DNA of 64,000 nt from Streptosporangiales bacterium (lineage in GTDB: Bacteria > Actinomycetota > Actinomycetes > Streptosporangiales > WHST01): contig WHTA01000005.1 of the NCBI GenBank assembly GCA_009379825.1, positions 88,132-152,131 of the forward strand, read 5' to 3'. Below are positions 34,361 to 42,866 of the stretch, one piece after another. The first letter of the stretch is position 1. Each line of letters starts with the position of its first letter. The position numbers and the translations under genes were made by a program. The notes beneath the pieces were generated by a model, which had not been told where the DNA came from, searched no databases, and worked only from the letters and a program-made list of their open reading frames with translations.

Positions 34361-35803
34361 TCAGCTCGGTTCCGAGATGGTCGACGCCGCTGGCGGGTCG
34401 CGGAACAGGCTGGTGTCCAGCGGAACTCGAGCGGGATCGAACGGTGTGGTCCGCGCGGGCACCAACAGCTCCCGCGTGGTCTCCAGGCCCCAGTCGTCCA
34501 ACTGGTCGAGGCCGTCGCTGCTGATCCGTACGGCGCCGTAGCGCCGCACGACGTCCGCCCAGCGCTCCCGTCCCTCGATCGCCGGCCGGGCAACGAGGCA
34601 GTCGGGGTCGTTGATCCAGAACCTTCCCTGGGCGAAGGCACGACCGACGGTCGAGACGACCGCGGCCTGCGTCGCCGGGCTGGACAGCTCACCCGCCGGC
34701 GGATACCAGTGCACCGCCACGTCGGTGCCGACCCGCATCGTGTCCACCAGGCCGACCGAGGGAAACATGGGTGCGCCGCAACCCTGGATCAGGGCGTCGT
34801 CGCCGACACAGTTCCGGATGAGCTCCAACGCCGAGCGATACGCGGTGATGCCGTCGACATCTGCGTACCGCACGCCTTCGATGGCGCCCGCGTACATGAA
34901 ATCCACCATGAAGTAGGTGGCGCCGTACCGCGCATACGTGGTGAACACCGTACGGAGGTACTCCGCCGCCGCCGGGTGCGTGGAGTCGAGCACATAGCAG
35001 TCCTGGCCCCAGTTGTGCTGGGCGACGACCGGCTGCCCGCTCTCGCCACGCACGAGCCAGGACGGGTGCTCCGCGAACGTGCGGCTGTTCTCCCCGACGA
35101 GCAGCGGGGCGGTCCAGATACCTGCGCGTCGCCCTTCGTCCAGGACCCTGCCCACCATCCCGTCGAGGGACGTGAAGCCCTCCGAAGGCGCGAGCCAGTC
35201 ACCTATGCCCGCCTGGAACGCATCGTCGAGGCGGACGATCTCCACCGGCAGGTCGAGTGCCCGCATCTGCCGCAGGTTCTCCACGAGGTCCTGCTCGGTG
35301 AACTCGGTGAAGTACTGATACCAGCTTGCCCACACCGGCGGGACCTGCCGCATCGCCGGCCGGCCCACTCGTTCGGTGTAGCGGTCGGCGAACCGTGCGA
35401 GTGTGCCGTAGAGACCGTCAGGACCGTCGTCGACGACGTGCTCGACGGAACCGTCGGCGTAGATGGCAAGCGAGTCGGCCTCACGCGCAGCGCGGACCGT
35501 CGGTACCTCCGCACGGCCGTCGCGGAGCGCGAAGACGTGCACGGGCTCGCCCGGCGCGGGTTCTACGGCCAGCAGCCCCTCACCCTGGAAACCCGTGCCA
35601 GGTGCGGTCTTCTCGCGGCGGTAGTACGAAGTCTGCAGTCGTTCCTCCGTCGGGCGTGCACCGACACCGGCTGACACCGGATACGTCGTGCTCGGCGACC
35701 AGGACTGCCAGCCGAACTCGTAGACCGAGCCCTCCCTGGGCTCGACCGGCACCTGTGCCACCGGCTCGAAGTCGGCAGCGTCGGCCGAAGCGTTCGCGTC
35801 CAC
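34361..35803 (-). CDS. GH36-like alpha-glycosidase (alpha-galactosidase type)
   Basis: I chose GTG 35803, which follows 'GGGGGAGGAATCC'; the frame is open to 35848 but would overlap the sulfatase. The 480-residue protein has 'YEFGWQSWSP', 'PPVWASWYQYFTEFTEQDLV', 'LPVEIVRLDDAFQAGIGDWL' and 'GRRAGIWTAPLLVGENS', the melibiase-barrel pattern of GH36. The nucleophile strand reads 'YFMVDFMYAGA'; in many relatives this is Lys-Leu-Asp-Phe, so the lysine is replaced. The acid/base aspartate is probably in 'MRVGTDVAVHWYP'. There is no signal peptide, so it acts in the cytoplasm on an imported oligosaccharide. Confidence 0.82.
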   Translation of the reverse strand: MDANASADAADFEPVAQVPVEPREGSVYEFGWQSWSPSTTYPVSAGVGARPTEERLQTSYYRREKTAPGTGFQGEGLLAVEPAPGEPVHVFALRDGRAEVPTVRAAREADSLAIYADGSVEHVVDDGPDGLYGTLARFADRYTERVGRPAMRQVPPVWASWYQYFTEFTEQDLVENLRQMRALDLPVEIVRLDDAFQAGIGDWLAPSEGFTSLDGMVGRVLDEGRRAGIWTAPLLVGENSRTFAEHPSWLVRGESGQPVVAQHNWGQDCYVLDSTHPAAAEYLRTVFTTYARYGATYFMVDFMYAGAIEGVRYADVDGITAYRSALELIRNCVGDDALIQGCGAPMFPSVGLVDTMRVGTDVAVHWYPPAGELSSPATQAAVVSTVGRAFAQGRFWINDPDCLVARPAIEGRERWADVVRRYGAVRISSDGLDQLDDWGLETTRELLVPARTTPFDPARVPLDTSLFRDPPAASTISEPS

Positions 35804-35820
35804 GGATTCCTCCCCCTGCG

Positions 35821-37377
35821 CTATGAGAAAGCGCCTCGCGGTTGCCAAGAACGGTCGCTGCGCATTCGATACCGGTTCAGCTGCTGCATCAGCTTGCTCA
35901 CCAGCTCCGCATTCGCACCGCCGGCGGCCAGGTTGTGGTACTCCGCAGGGTCGTTCACGAGGTCGTACAGCTCGATCTCGTCGCGCCCCTCGACGGGGAA
36001 CGAGTGCACGCTGAGGCGGTACCTGTCGGTGATCCAGCTGTTGACGTACAACCCCTGCTCGACCCGGTGGTCGACCAGCACTCCCTCACGAGCAGCGCCG
36101 TCACCGGTCCAGCAGCCGAGCTGGTCGATGCCCTGCATCATCCGGTGCGGCTCCAGGCCGGCAGCTCGCATGAAGGTGGTCGGCACGTCCACCAGGCTCT
36201 GCAGTGCCTGGCTCTCGCGGCCGGCGGGCACCTGCCCGGGCCAGCGCACGAGGAAAGGGACCCGGACGGCGCCGTCGTAGTGACTCGCACCCTTGGACCA
36301 CAGCCAGTGGTCACCCATGTAGTCACCATGGTCGGACGTGTACACGACGACCGTGTCGTCCGCGATACCGAGGGCGTCGAGCGTGTCCAGGATGCGGCCG
36401 AGGTGCCGGTCGAGCAGGCTCTGCATGCCGAGGTACGTACGCCACATCTCGTCTTCTTCGTGGGTGCGTTCTTCCCGGCCGGTGAAGCCGCCCTGCTGGC
36501 AGGGAATGCCGACGCCCGCGTTCTCCTGCCAGTTCATGTCGTCCTGGCGGCCGTCCAGCGTCGCTCGATACACGGTGGGCTTGTCGACCCACTCGTCCCA
36601 CCGTCTGGACGGCTCCGGCAGCTCGACGTCGTCATGCAGCCGATGCCACGGGGAGGGTGCGCGGAACGGCAGATGCGGGTCAGGGAAGTTCACGGCGAGG
36701 TAGAACGGCTGGTCGGGGTGGTTCGTCGCGCAGTCCTCCAGGTAGGAGATCGCCTCGTCGGCCACCCAGGTGCTGCTGTGGTACTCCTCGGGGAGCTCCC
36801 ACTCGCCCACGGCGTCGGCGCCGTGTTCCTTCCGCTGCATGGCGTCTGCCGGGTCCGCCCGGAAGTACGGCGGCCGCGGCTCGATCCCGTTCTCGTGCAG
36901 CCACAACCCATAGTGCATCGAGTAGGCATGCGGTTCGTCGACGTGCCCGTTCGAGATCTTCGCGTGCTGGAAGCCGTACCAAGGCCCGGTCCAGCGCCGG
37001 AAGTGGTCCCAGTCGCGCGACTGCGGCAGCGCCTCGACGCTGCCCTTCCTGAGGACGCTACGGAAGTGGCTCTTCCCCACGATGGCGGTGCGGTAGTCGG
37101 CTCGCTCCGCAAGCAACGCCGGCAGCGAGAGCACGTCGTCGGGCACGTCGGTGCCGATGCTCCAGGCGCCGTGTCGACTCGGGTACTGGCCACTGAGCAA
37201 CGTCGCGCGGGTGGGCGTGCACACCGGAGTGGCGGTGTAGGCGCGCCGGAACGCCGTCCCTTCGCGGCACAGCCGGTCCAACGCAGGAGTCTGCACCGGT
37301 ATCCGGCCGAAGGCGCCCACCATGTCGGCCCGCTGCTGGTCGGAAACGACGAGAACCAGGTTCGGCGGCCGGCTCAT
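35821..37377 (-). CDS. Type I (formylglycine) sulfatase
   Basis: A 518-residue arylsulfatase/alkaline-phosphatase-fold enzyme starting at ATG 37377. The metal site opens with 'LVLVVSDQQRADM', and 'TPVCTPTRATLLSGQYPSRH' holds the CxPxR motif, whose cysteine must be converted to formylglycine by a maturase not present here. 'VVYTSDHGDYMGDHWLWSKG' supplies the second metal cluster. There is no signal peptide, unusual for glycan sulfatases that act outside the cell, so it should work on imported substrate. It is the first gene of the minus-strand operon, divergent from the sugar-binding lipoprotein. Confidence 0.93.
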   Translation of the reverse strand: MSRPPNLVLVVSDQQRADMVGAFGRIPVQTPALDRLCREGTAFRRAYTATPVCTPTRATLLSGQYPSRHGAWSIGTDVPDDVLSLPALLAERADYRTAIVGKSHFRSVLRKGSVEALPQSRDWDHFRRWTGPWYGFQHAKISNGHVDEPHAYSMHYGLWLHENGIEPRPPYFRADPADAMQRKEHGADAVGEWELPEEYHSSTWVADEAISYLEDCATNHPDQPFYLAVNFPDPHLPFRAPSPWHRLHDDVELPEPSRRWDEWVDKPTVYRATLDGRQDDMNWQENAGVGIPCQQGGFTGREERTHEEDEMWRTYLGMQSLLDRHLGRILDTLDALGIADDTVVVYTSDHGDYMGDHWLWSKGASHYDGAVRVPFLVRWPGQVPAGRESQALQSLVDVPTTFMRAAGLEPHRMMQGIDQLGCWTGDGAAREGVLVDHRVEQGLYVNSWITDRYRLSVHSFPVEGRDEIELYDLVNDPAEYHNLAAGGANAELVSKLMQQLNRYRMRSDRSWQPRGAFS

Positions 37378-37441
37378 CCTCGACGACTCTCCTCACATCG
37401 ACAACGGGGCGGCCGCCTCGCAGCGGCCATTGGCAGCTTAA

Positions 37442-37460
37442 CAGCTTAGCTGCTAAGCTG
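37442..37460. promoter_or_regulatory. 19-bp perfect palindrome, candidate operator of the sulfated-sugar locus
   Basis: CAGCTTAGC-T-GCTAAGCTG is perfectly symmetrical about 37451. A further half-site CAGCTTA lies at 37434-37440, 8 bp to the left. The element is 65 bp upstream of the sulfatase start on one side and 80 bp upstream of the binding-protein start on the other, so one protein could control both operons. The best candidate is the FCD-type GntR encoded at 40664. Confidence 0.65.
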
Positions 37461-37539
37461 CGCCCTTCGTCTTCACGACTTGCTGCGAAGACACCAACCA
37501 GCACAAACCCCTCGTCAGGCAGGGAAGGATGGGATCGCG

Positions 37540-38847
37540 GTGGCTGAGCGCAAGGACGCGACAGCAATCAGCCGGCGGAAGCTGTTGGGTATCGGGGCGG
37601 GGGCCGCCGGACTCTTGTTCCTCCCCAGCTGTGGCCGCGGTGGCGGCTCCGGCAACGGGACGTTGACCTTCCAGACCTTCGGCACTCCGGAGGCCGAGAA
37701 GGCTTTCCAGGCCACCATCGACAAGTACATGGCCAAGAACCCGGACGTCACGGTCAAGCTCGACCTCGTGCCCTTCCCGCAGCATTACCAGACGCTGGAC
37801 ACGCGACTCGCGGCCGGAGAGGGACCCGACCTCGTCCGGATCCAGTACCAGCAGATGGGGCACTACAGCAGCCAGGGGGCGCTGCAAGACCTCTCCGAGT
37901 ACTTCCCCGACAACTACGCGGACCAGTACCTGCCGAACTACTGGGAAGCGATCGTCCACGAGGGCAAGCCGTACGGCGTGCCGATCGACACGGGCAGCCA
38001 CGGCATCTTCTACAACGCCGACCTGTTCAAGGAACTCCGCATCCAGCCGCCGAAGACGATGGACGAGGCGTGGAGCTGGGAGGAGTTCGTCGCCGTTGCG
38101 AAGAAGGTGAAGAAGTCCGGGCGCGTCAAGAGTTCCTTCGCGGTGTCATGGCAACCTGCCGACAACGCCTACCGGTGGACGTCGTTCCTCTACCAGCACG
38201 GTGGGCGGCTGTTGAACGACGGCCTGTCGGCGTCCCGGATGAACAGTCGCGAGATCGAGGAGACGATCGCCTTCACCCAGTCGTGGTTCGAGGACGGCCT
38301 GGTGCCGGCAAGCACCTCGATCAAGAGCGGCACCGAGATCCAGACGCTCTTCGCCAACGGCAACATCGGGATGATGATCAACGGCGACTTCCAGATGCCG
38401 TTCCTGAAAGACAGCATGAAGGCCAACTGGGACGTCACCTATCTCACCCAGGATGTAGCACCGGGGAACGCGCTCGGCGGCAACGGGGTCGGCGTCACGA
38501 AGGACTGCGACGAGCCCGAGCTGGCCGCGGACTTCCTCATGTTCCTCAACAACGAAGAGTGGCAGCTGCGCAACATCCTCGCTACCCAGCTGCTGCCGAC
38601 CCGGAAGGGACTCTCCGGCAAGTCCGCCAAGGAGCTCGGCTACGAGTACCGCCCGGAGCTGAAGGACCTGTTCATCGAGCAGCTCAGTGTCGTTTCGAGG
38701 GCTGCGGTCGGCGAGACCACCGGCCCGGACTTCGGCGAGCTGAACCAGGCCCTCGGCGACGAGCTCGAGGCCGCCTTCAAGACCGGTCAATCAGCTTCGG
38801 AAACCGCCGACAAACTCCACCAAAAAGTCTCCACCATCTTGAAGTGA
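37540..38847 (+). CDS. Sugar ABC importer substrate-binding lipoprotein
   Basis: A 435-residue family 1 binding protein from GTG 37540, behind 'AGGGAAGGATGG'. The twin-arginine signal 'ISRRKLLGIGAGAAGLLFLP' and lipobox 'LPSC' predict Tat export and lipid anchoring. Mature features are 'TLTFQTFGTPEAEKAFQATI', 'GEGPDLVRIQYQQMG' and 'GNIGMMINGDFQMPFL'. The gene is followed 37 bp later by two permeases but no ATPase, so it must share a housekeeping MsiK-like ATPase, as most actinobacterial CUT1 importers do. A sulfated oligosaccharide is the expected ligand from context. Confidence 0.92.
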   Translation: MAERKDATAISRRKLLGIGAGAAGLLFLPSCGRGGGSGNGTLTFQTFGTPEAEKAFQATIDKYMAKNPDVTVKLDLVPFPQHYQTLDTRLAAGEGPDLVRIQYQQMGHYSSQGALQDLSEYFPDNYADQYLPNYWEAIVHEGKPYGVPIDTGSHGIFYNADLFKELRIQPPKTMDEAWSWEEFVAVAKKVKKSGRVKSSFAVSWQPADNAYRWTSFLYQHGGRLLNDGLSASRMNSREIEETIAFTQSWFEDGLVPASTSIKSGTEIQTLFANGNIGMMINGDFQMPFLKDSMKANWDVTYLTQDVAPGNALGGNGVGVTKDCDEPELAADFLMFLNNEEWQLRNILATQLLPTRKGLSGKSAKELGYEYRPELKDLFIEQLSVVSRAAVGETTGPDFGELNQALGDELEAAFKTGQSASETADKLHQKVSTILK

Positions 38848-38884
38848 CCGATCAGATCCCGACGAGGCGGTAAGGGACGACGAG

Positions 38885-39763
38885 GTGGCCAAGAAAAGCC
38901 GTCGACGCAACATCGCTCCATACCTGTTTATCGGACCGAATCTGGTCCTGTTTACGTTGTTCATCTTCATTCCGATCATCGGATCTTTCCTCATCAGTTT
39001 CCACGAGTGGAGCCTGATCGGGACACGTACCTTCGTGGGCTTCGACAACTACGTCGCGCTGGCGACGGACAGCACGTTCTGGCAGACGGTTCTCAACACA
39101 GGCTACTACGCGGCGGGCACTGTCCCTACCACCATGGCCCTCGGCCTCCTCGTCGCTCTCGGCCTCAACCGGACGATGCCAGGACGCGCGTTGTTGCGCG
39201 CGATCTACTTCGTCCCGGTCAGCATTTCCCTCGTCGCAGTTGGGCTGATCTCACTGTGGATCCTCAGTGACGACTACGGTGTCGCGAACAGCCTGCTGAC
39301 CGCCCTGAACATCCCTACGGTCGCGTGGCTCACGTCGAAGACGTGGGCCATGCCGTCGCTGATCCTGGTCACCATCTGGATCCGTCTCGGGTTCAACATG
39401 GTGATCTACCTGGCAGCGCTGCAGGGCATCCCCGACGAGCTGTCGCAAGCAGCCAAGGTCGACGGGGCCACCGGATGGAAGCTGTTCCGCTACGTCACGC
39501 TGCCTCTGCTCCGCCCGACCTCCTTCTTGTTGGTCGTACTCAACATCATCTTCTCGCTGCACGTGTTCGACCTGATCTTCGTCATGACCGACGGCGGGCC
39601 GGGATTCTCCACGACCGTGCTCGTGCAGTACATCTACCGAGAGGCCTTCCAGACGGGCGAGATGGGAACTGCCAGCGCCGTGGGCGTGATCCTCTACGTC
39701 TCGCTGATGATCTTCACCTTGGTCTACTGGCGCGTCACGAAGCAGTCGGAGAATGCCGCCTAG
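38885..39763 (+). CDS. Sugar ABC importer permease, MalF type
   Basis: A 292-residue CUT1 permease from GTG 38885, just after 'GACGACGAG'. It has six predicted membrane helices, the first being 'APYLFIGPNLVLFTLFIFIP'. 'FVGFDNYVALATDSTFWQTV' follows in the first outer loop and the EAA loop is 'ELSQAAKVDGATGWKLFRYV' at about residues 185-204. 'FDLIFVMTDGGPGFSTTVLV' is the conserved MalF-like late segment. It forms the channel with the next gene product. The lower GC of its first 120 bases compared with neighbours is noticeable but mild. Confidence 0.93.
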   Translation: MAKKSRRRNIAPYLFIGPNLVLFTLFIFIPIIGSFLISFHEWSLIGTRTFVGFDNYVALATDSTFWQTVLNTGYYAAGTVPTTMALGLLVALGLNRTMPGRALLRAIYFVPVSISLVAVGLISLWILSDDYGVANSLLTALNIPTVAWLTSKTWAMPSLILVTIWIRLGFNMVIYLAALQGIPDELSQAAKVDGATGWKLFRYVTLPLLRPTSFLLVVLNIIFSLHVFDLIFVMTDGGPGFSTTVLVQYIYREAFQTGEMGTASAVGVILYVSLMIFTLVYWRVTKQSENAA

Positions 39764-39772
39764 GAGAGGTCG

Positions 39773-40660
39773 ATGATAGCTGAGGGACAACGCTTGGTAC
39801 GCCCTGCTCGCGCGGTCAAGAGTGGCGTGAACCGACGGTCACGAGTTCCACGCGGCAAGGACTTCGTCATCTGGGTCGCGCTCGTCTGCGGCGCGGTCGT
39901 GATGACTTTCCCGTTGTACTGGATGTTCGCTACTGCCGTGCGGCCGCGCAACGAGCTGTTCGGCGGGGGCCTGGATCTGGTGCCGTCCGAGTTCGTCTGG
40001 ACGAACTTCACCGACGCCTGGGGCAAGCTGCCGTGGGCGGCCTTCTACTTCAACTCGATCGCCATCGCCGTGTTCGCGGTCGCGATCACCGTGTTCATCA
40101 ACCTGATGGCGGGTTACGCCTTCGCGAAGTACCGGTTCCGCGGCCGGGACATCATCTTCTTCCTGATGGTCAGCACCCTTATGGTGCCCATCCAGGTGAT
40201 CCAGGTGCCGGAGTTCATCGTCGTCGCAGAGATGGGTCTGGTGAACTCCATCTGGGGCGTCGTCCTGCCGCGCAGCGCCGAAGCCTTCGGCATATTCCTG
40301 GTCCGGCAGTTCTTGGTATCCATACCGGACGAGCTGCTGGAAAGCGCTCGTCTCGACGGCGCCAGCGAGTTCCGGATATTTTGGTCGGTCGTACTACCGC
40401 TGTGCAAGCCGGTTATCGCCGTCCTCGTAATTTTCACCTTCATGTGGCGATGGAATGACTTCGCCTGGCCACTGGTCGTGCTCCAGGAGAAGGCGGCCTT
40501 TACCGTGCCGCTGGGGCTAAACTTGGCGAAAGGCCTCTACTACACGGATTGGACAGGACTGATGAGCATGACGTTGTTGTCAGTGATCCCGATGCTCGTG
40601 GTGTTCATCATCTTCCAGCGATCGTTCGTCCAAGGCATCGCGAGCACGGGAATGAAGTGA
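39773..40660 (+). CDS. Sugar ABC importer permease, MalG type
   Basis: A 295-residue CUT1 permease from ATG 39773 behind 'AGGAGAGG'. It has a basic N-terminal tail, then six membrane segments including 'VALVCGAVVMTFPLYWMFAT'. The loop 'LNNSI'-type region reads 'FYFNSIAIAVFAVAITVFIN', and the EAA motif is 'ELLESARLDGASEFRIFWSV'. It ends 'FQRSFVQGIASTGMK', typical of MalG-like proteins, where the last residues reach the ATPase. It lies 9 bp after the MalF-like gene and 3 bp before the GntR gene. Confidence 0.93.
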   Translation: MIAEGQRLVRPARAVKSGVNRRSRVPRGKDFVIWVALVCGAVVMTFPLYWMFATAVRPRNELFGGGLDLVPSEFVWTNFTDAWGKLPWAAFYFNSIAIAVFAVAITVFINLMAGYAFAKYRFRGRDIIFFLMVSTLMVPIQVIQVPEFIVVAEMGLVNSIWGVVLPRSAEAFGIFLVRQFLVSIPDELLESARLDGASEFRIFWSVVLPLCKPVIAVLVIFTFMWRWNDFAWPLVVLQEKAAFTVPLGLNLAKGLYYTDWTGLMSMTLLSVIPMLVVFIIFQRSFVQGIASTGMK

Positions 40661-40663
40661 GAC

Positions 40664-41401
40664 GTGTCCGGTCCGCATGACGATGCTGCAGGCAGCCGGG
40701 TGACCGTCGCCAGGACGACCCTGGCCGAGCAGGTCGCCGCGGGACTGATCCGTGAGATCGAGCGGATGGGTCTGCAGGTCGGCGACGAGATCCCGCCGGA
40801 AGGCGAGATCGCGAGGGAGTTCGGCGTGAACCGGCTCGCGGTACGCGAGGCGATCAGGACGCTGTCGGCGCGGGAGATCCTGGTCTCGAGCCAAGGTCGG
40901 CCGGCGCGCGTGAGCACCCCGTCGGCCGGCGTGCTGGCACAGATGCTCGACTTCCGGGTGCGGCAGCAGTCCCTCGATCTCGAGGACATCCTGGACACGA
41001 GACGCGTCGTCGAGTGCGAGCTGGCCCGGCTCGCCGCCCTCCGAGTGGGTGAAGGCACCGCAGAGGCGTCGGCCGCAGCGGCGTTGTTGGACGAGATGGC
41101 GCAGTCGGTAACGGACATGGATCGCTTCGTCGAGCTTGACGTCCGGTTCCACGCAGCGATCGCGGAGGCTGCCGACACCCGGCTGCTGCAGTTGATCCTC
41201 GTGTCACTTGAGTCGGTCCTGCTGCGGGCCAGGCGGTCGACGTTCGCGGCACGGGAGAGTCGCGGTGAAGGGCACAAGGCCGCACTCACCGCACATCGGA
41301 CGATCCTGCAAGCGATCGAGGACGGCGATCCGGACAAGGCGGCGTCGGCCATGGAGGAGCACTTACGCGAAACCCGGCGGGACGTCGACCAGGACGACTA
41401 G
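40664..41401 (+). CDS. GntR-family regulator, FCD subfamily (sulfated-sugar locus)
   Basis: A 245-residue regulator from GTG 40664, in the importer operon. The winged helix reads 'LAEQVAAGLIREIERMGLQV', 'IPPEGEIAREFGVNRLAVRE' and 'SAREILVSSQGRPARVS'. The FCD domain includes 'FVELDVRFHAAIAEAADTRL' and 'LTAHRTILQAIEDGDPDKAA'. Being encoded between the importer and the second sulfatase, it probably responds to a sugar acid made by the pathway and acts at the 19-bp palindrome. The family match is clear; the target site is inferred. Confidence 0.92.
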   Translation: MSGPHDDAAGSRVTVARTTLAEQVAAGLIREIERMGLQVGDEIPPEGEIAREFGVNRLAVREAIRTLSAREILVSSQGRPARVSTPSAGVLAQMLDFRVRQQSLDLEDILDTRRVVECELARLAALRVGEGTAEASAAAALLDEMAQSVTDMDRFVELDVRFHAAIAEAADTRLLQLILVSLESVLLRARRSTFAARESRGEGHKAALTAHRTILQAIEDGDPDKAASAMEEHLRETRRDVDQDD

Positions 41402-41431
41402 CGCCTGACCAACAGTGGACAGTGGAGGACG

Positions 41432-42862
41432 ATGTCGAACACGCTCGCCGATCGGCCGAACGTCATCGTGGTCCTGACCGACCAGCAGCGATGGGACAGC
41501 ACCGGCGTCGGCGGTAACCCGTTGGGGCTGACACCGGTCTTCGACGAGGTCGCGGCCGCCGGCACCCACGTCGCTCACGCGTTCACCCCGCAACCCGTCT
41601 GCGGCCCTGCCCGGTCGGCGATACAGACCGGCAGGTACCCGACGTCGACGGGCTGCTTCCGCAACGCCATCGCACTGCCGGAGGAGTGCGAGACGCTCGC
41701 CTCACACTTCGGCCGGGCCGGCTACGCCACCGGTTACCTCGGCAAGTGGCATCTCGCCAGCCGTGACCCGGTACCTGTCGAGCAGCGCGGCGGCTACGAC
41801 AGCTGGCTCGGCACAAACGTCCTGGAGTTCACCTCGGACGCGTACCGCACGGTCGTCTTCGACGACGACGGCGACCCTGTCCTGCTGCCCGGCTACCGGT
41901 CCGACGCACTCTTCGACGCAGCGATCCGGTTCGTGGCCGACCACACCGCCACGGGTACGACCGACGAGCGGCGGCCGTTCTTCCTGTTCTGCTCACTCGT
42001 CGAACCGCACCACCAGAACGAGGTCGACGCCTACCCTGCCCCGACCGGCTATGCGCAGCGGTACGAGGGCCAGTGGCTACCGCCCGACCTGGCTGCACTG
42101 TCCGCGCACGGCGGCACCGCCCATCGGCACATCGGCGGGTACTGGGGCCAGGTCCGTCGCGTCGACGAAGGGCTCGGACGGCTGCTGGACGCGTTGCGGA
42201 GTCTCGACCTGTTGGACGACACGGTGGTGGCGTTCACCTCGGACCACGGATGTCACTTCAAGACGCGCAACAGCGAGTACAAGCGGTCCTGCCACGACGG
42301 GTCGATACGGGTGCCGATGGCCCTGCGCGGACCGGGCTTCGACGCAGGTGGCCGCGTCGACCGGCCGGTGAGCGTCATCGACCTGCCGCCGACGTTGCTG
42401 GACGCGGCGGGCGTCGAGGTGCCGACGCACATGCACGGCCGCAGCTTCCTGCCGCTGCTGCGTGACCCGGCATCCGACTGGCAGGACGACGTGTTCGTCC
42501 AGGTGAGCGAGTCTGAGGTCGGGCGGGCCATCCGTACGTCCCGCTGGAAGTACTACGTGGTCGCACCCGACGCGGACCCATGGCACGACCCGGGCGCGCA
42601 GCGCTACGTCGAGGCCGAGCTCTACGACCTGCACCACGACCCGTACGAGCTGGACAACCTGGCTGGGGCGCCCTCGCATCGCACGGTCGCCGACGAGCTG
42701 CGCGAGCGCCTGCTGCGCAGGATGGTCGCCGCCGGCGAGGAGCGCCCGGTGATCGAGCCGGCCCCCGCGGTGGAGCAACACGCGCAGCGCCTGATCGACC
42801 CGCGCCTGCACACCTCGTCGTGGCAGCCCGTACGGTTCGGGCACCAGCCGAAGTCGACGTAG
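41432..42862 (+). CDS. Second type I (formylglycine) sulfatase
   Basis: A 476-residue sulfatase from ATG 41432 behind 'GGAGGACG'. 'VIVVLTDQQRWDSTG' gives metal aspartates, 'QPVCGPARSAIQTGRYPTST' the CxPxR formylglycine site, 'YATGYLGKWHLAS' the catalytic lysine-histidine region and 'VAFTSDHGCHFKTRNSEYKR' the second metal cluster. It has no signal peptide and differs strongly from the sulfatase at 35821, so the two probably remove sulfates from different positions. It ends the plus-strand operon. Maturation needs a formylglycine-generating enzyme from elsewhere in the genome. Confidence 0.93.
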   Translation: MSNTLADRPNVIVVLTDQQRWDSTGVGGNPLGLTPVFDEVAAAGTHVAHAFTPQPVCGPARSAIQTGRYPTSTGCFRNAIALPEECETLASHFGRAGYATGYLGKWHLASRDPVPVEQRGGYDSWLGTNVLEFTSDAYRTVVFDDDGDPVLLPGYRSDALFDAAIRFVADHTATGTTDERRPFFLFCSLVEPHHQNEVDAYPAPTGYAQRYEGQWLPPDLAALSAHGGTAHRHIGGYWGQVRRVDEGLGRLLDALRSLDLLDDTVVAFTSDHGCHFKTRNSEYKRSCHDGSIRVPMALRGPGFDAGGRVDRPVSVIDLPPTLLDAAGVEVPTHMHGRSFLPLLRDPASDWQDDVFVQVSESEVGRAIRTSRWKYYVVAPDADPWHDPGAQRYVEAELYDLHHDPYELDNLAGAPSHRTVADELRERLLRRMVAAGEERPVIEPAPAVEQHAQRLIDPRLHTSSWQPVRFGHQPKST

Positions 42863-42866
42863 CTAC

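Noticed and set aside
30858..37377. A sulfoquinovose Entner-Doudoroff pathway
   Set aside because: The dehydratase, aldolase and SDR fit in outline, but there is no GH31 sulfoquinovosidase, and sulfate-ester sulfatases would have no role with a C-S sulfonate.
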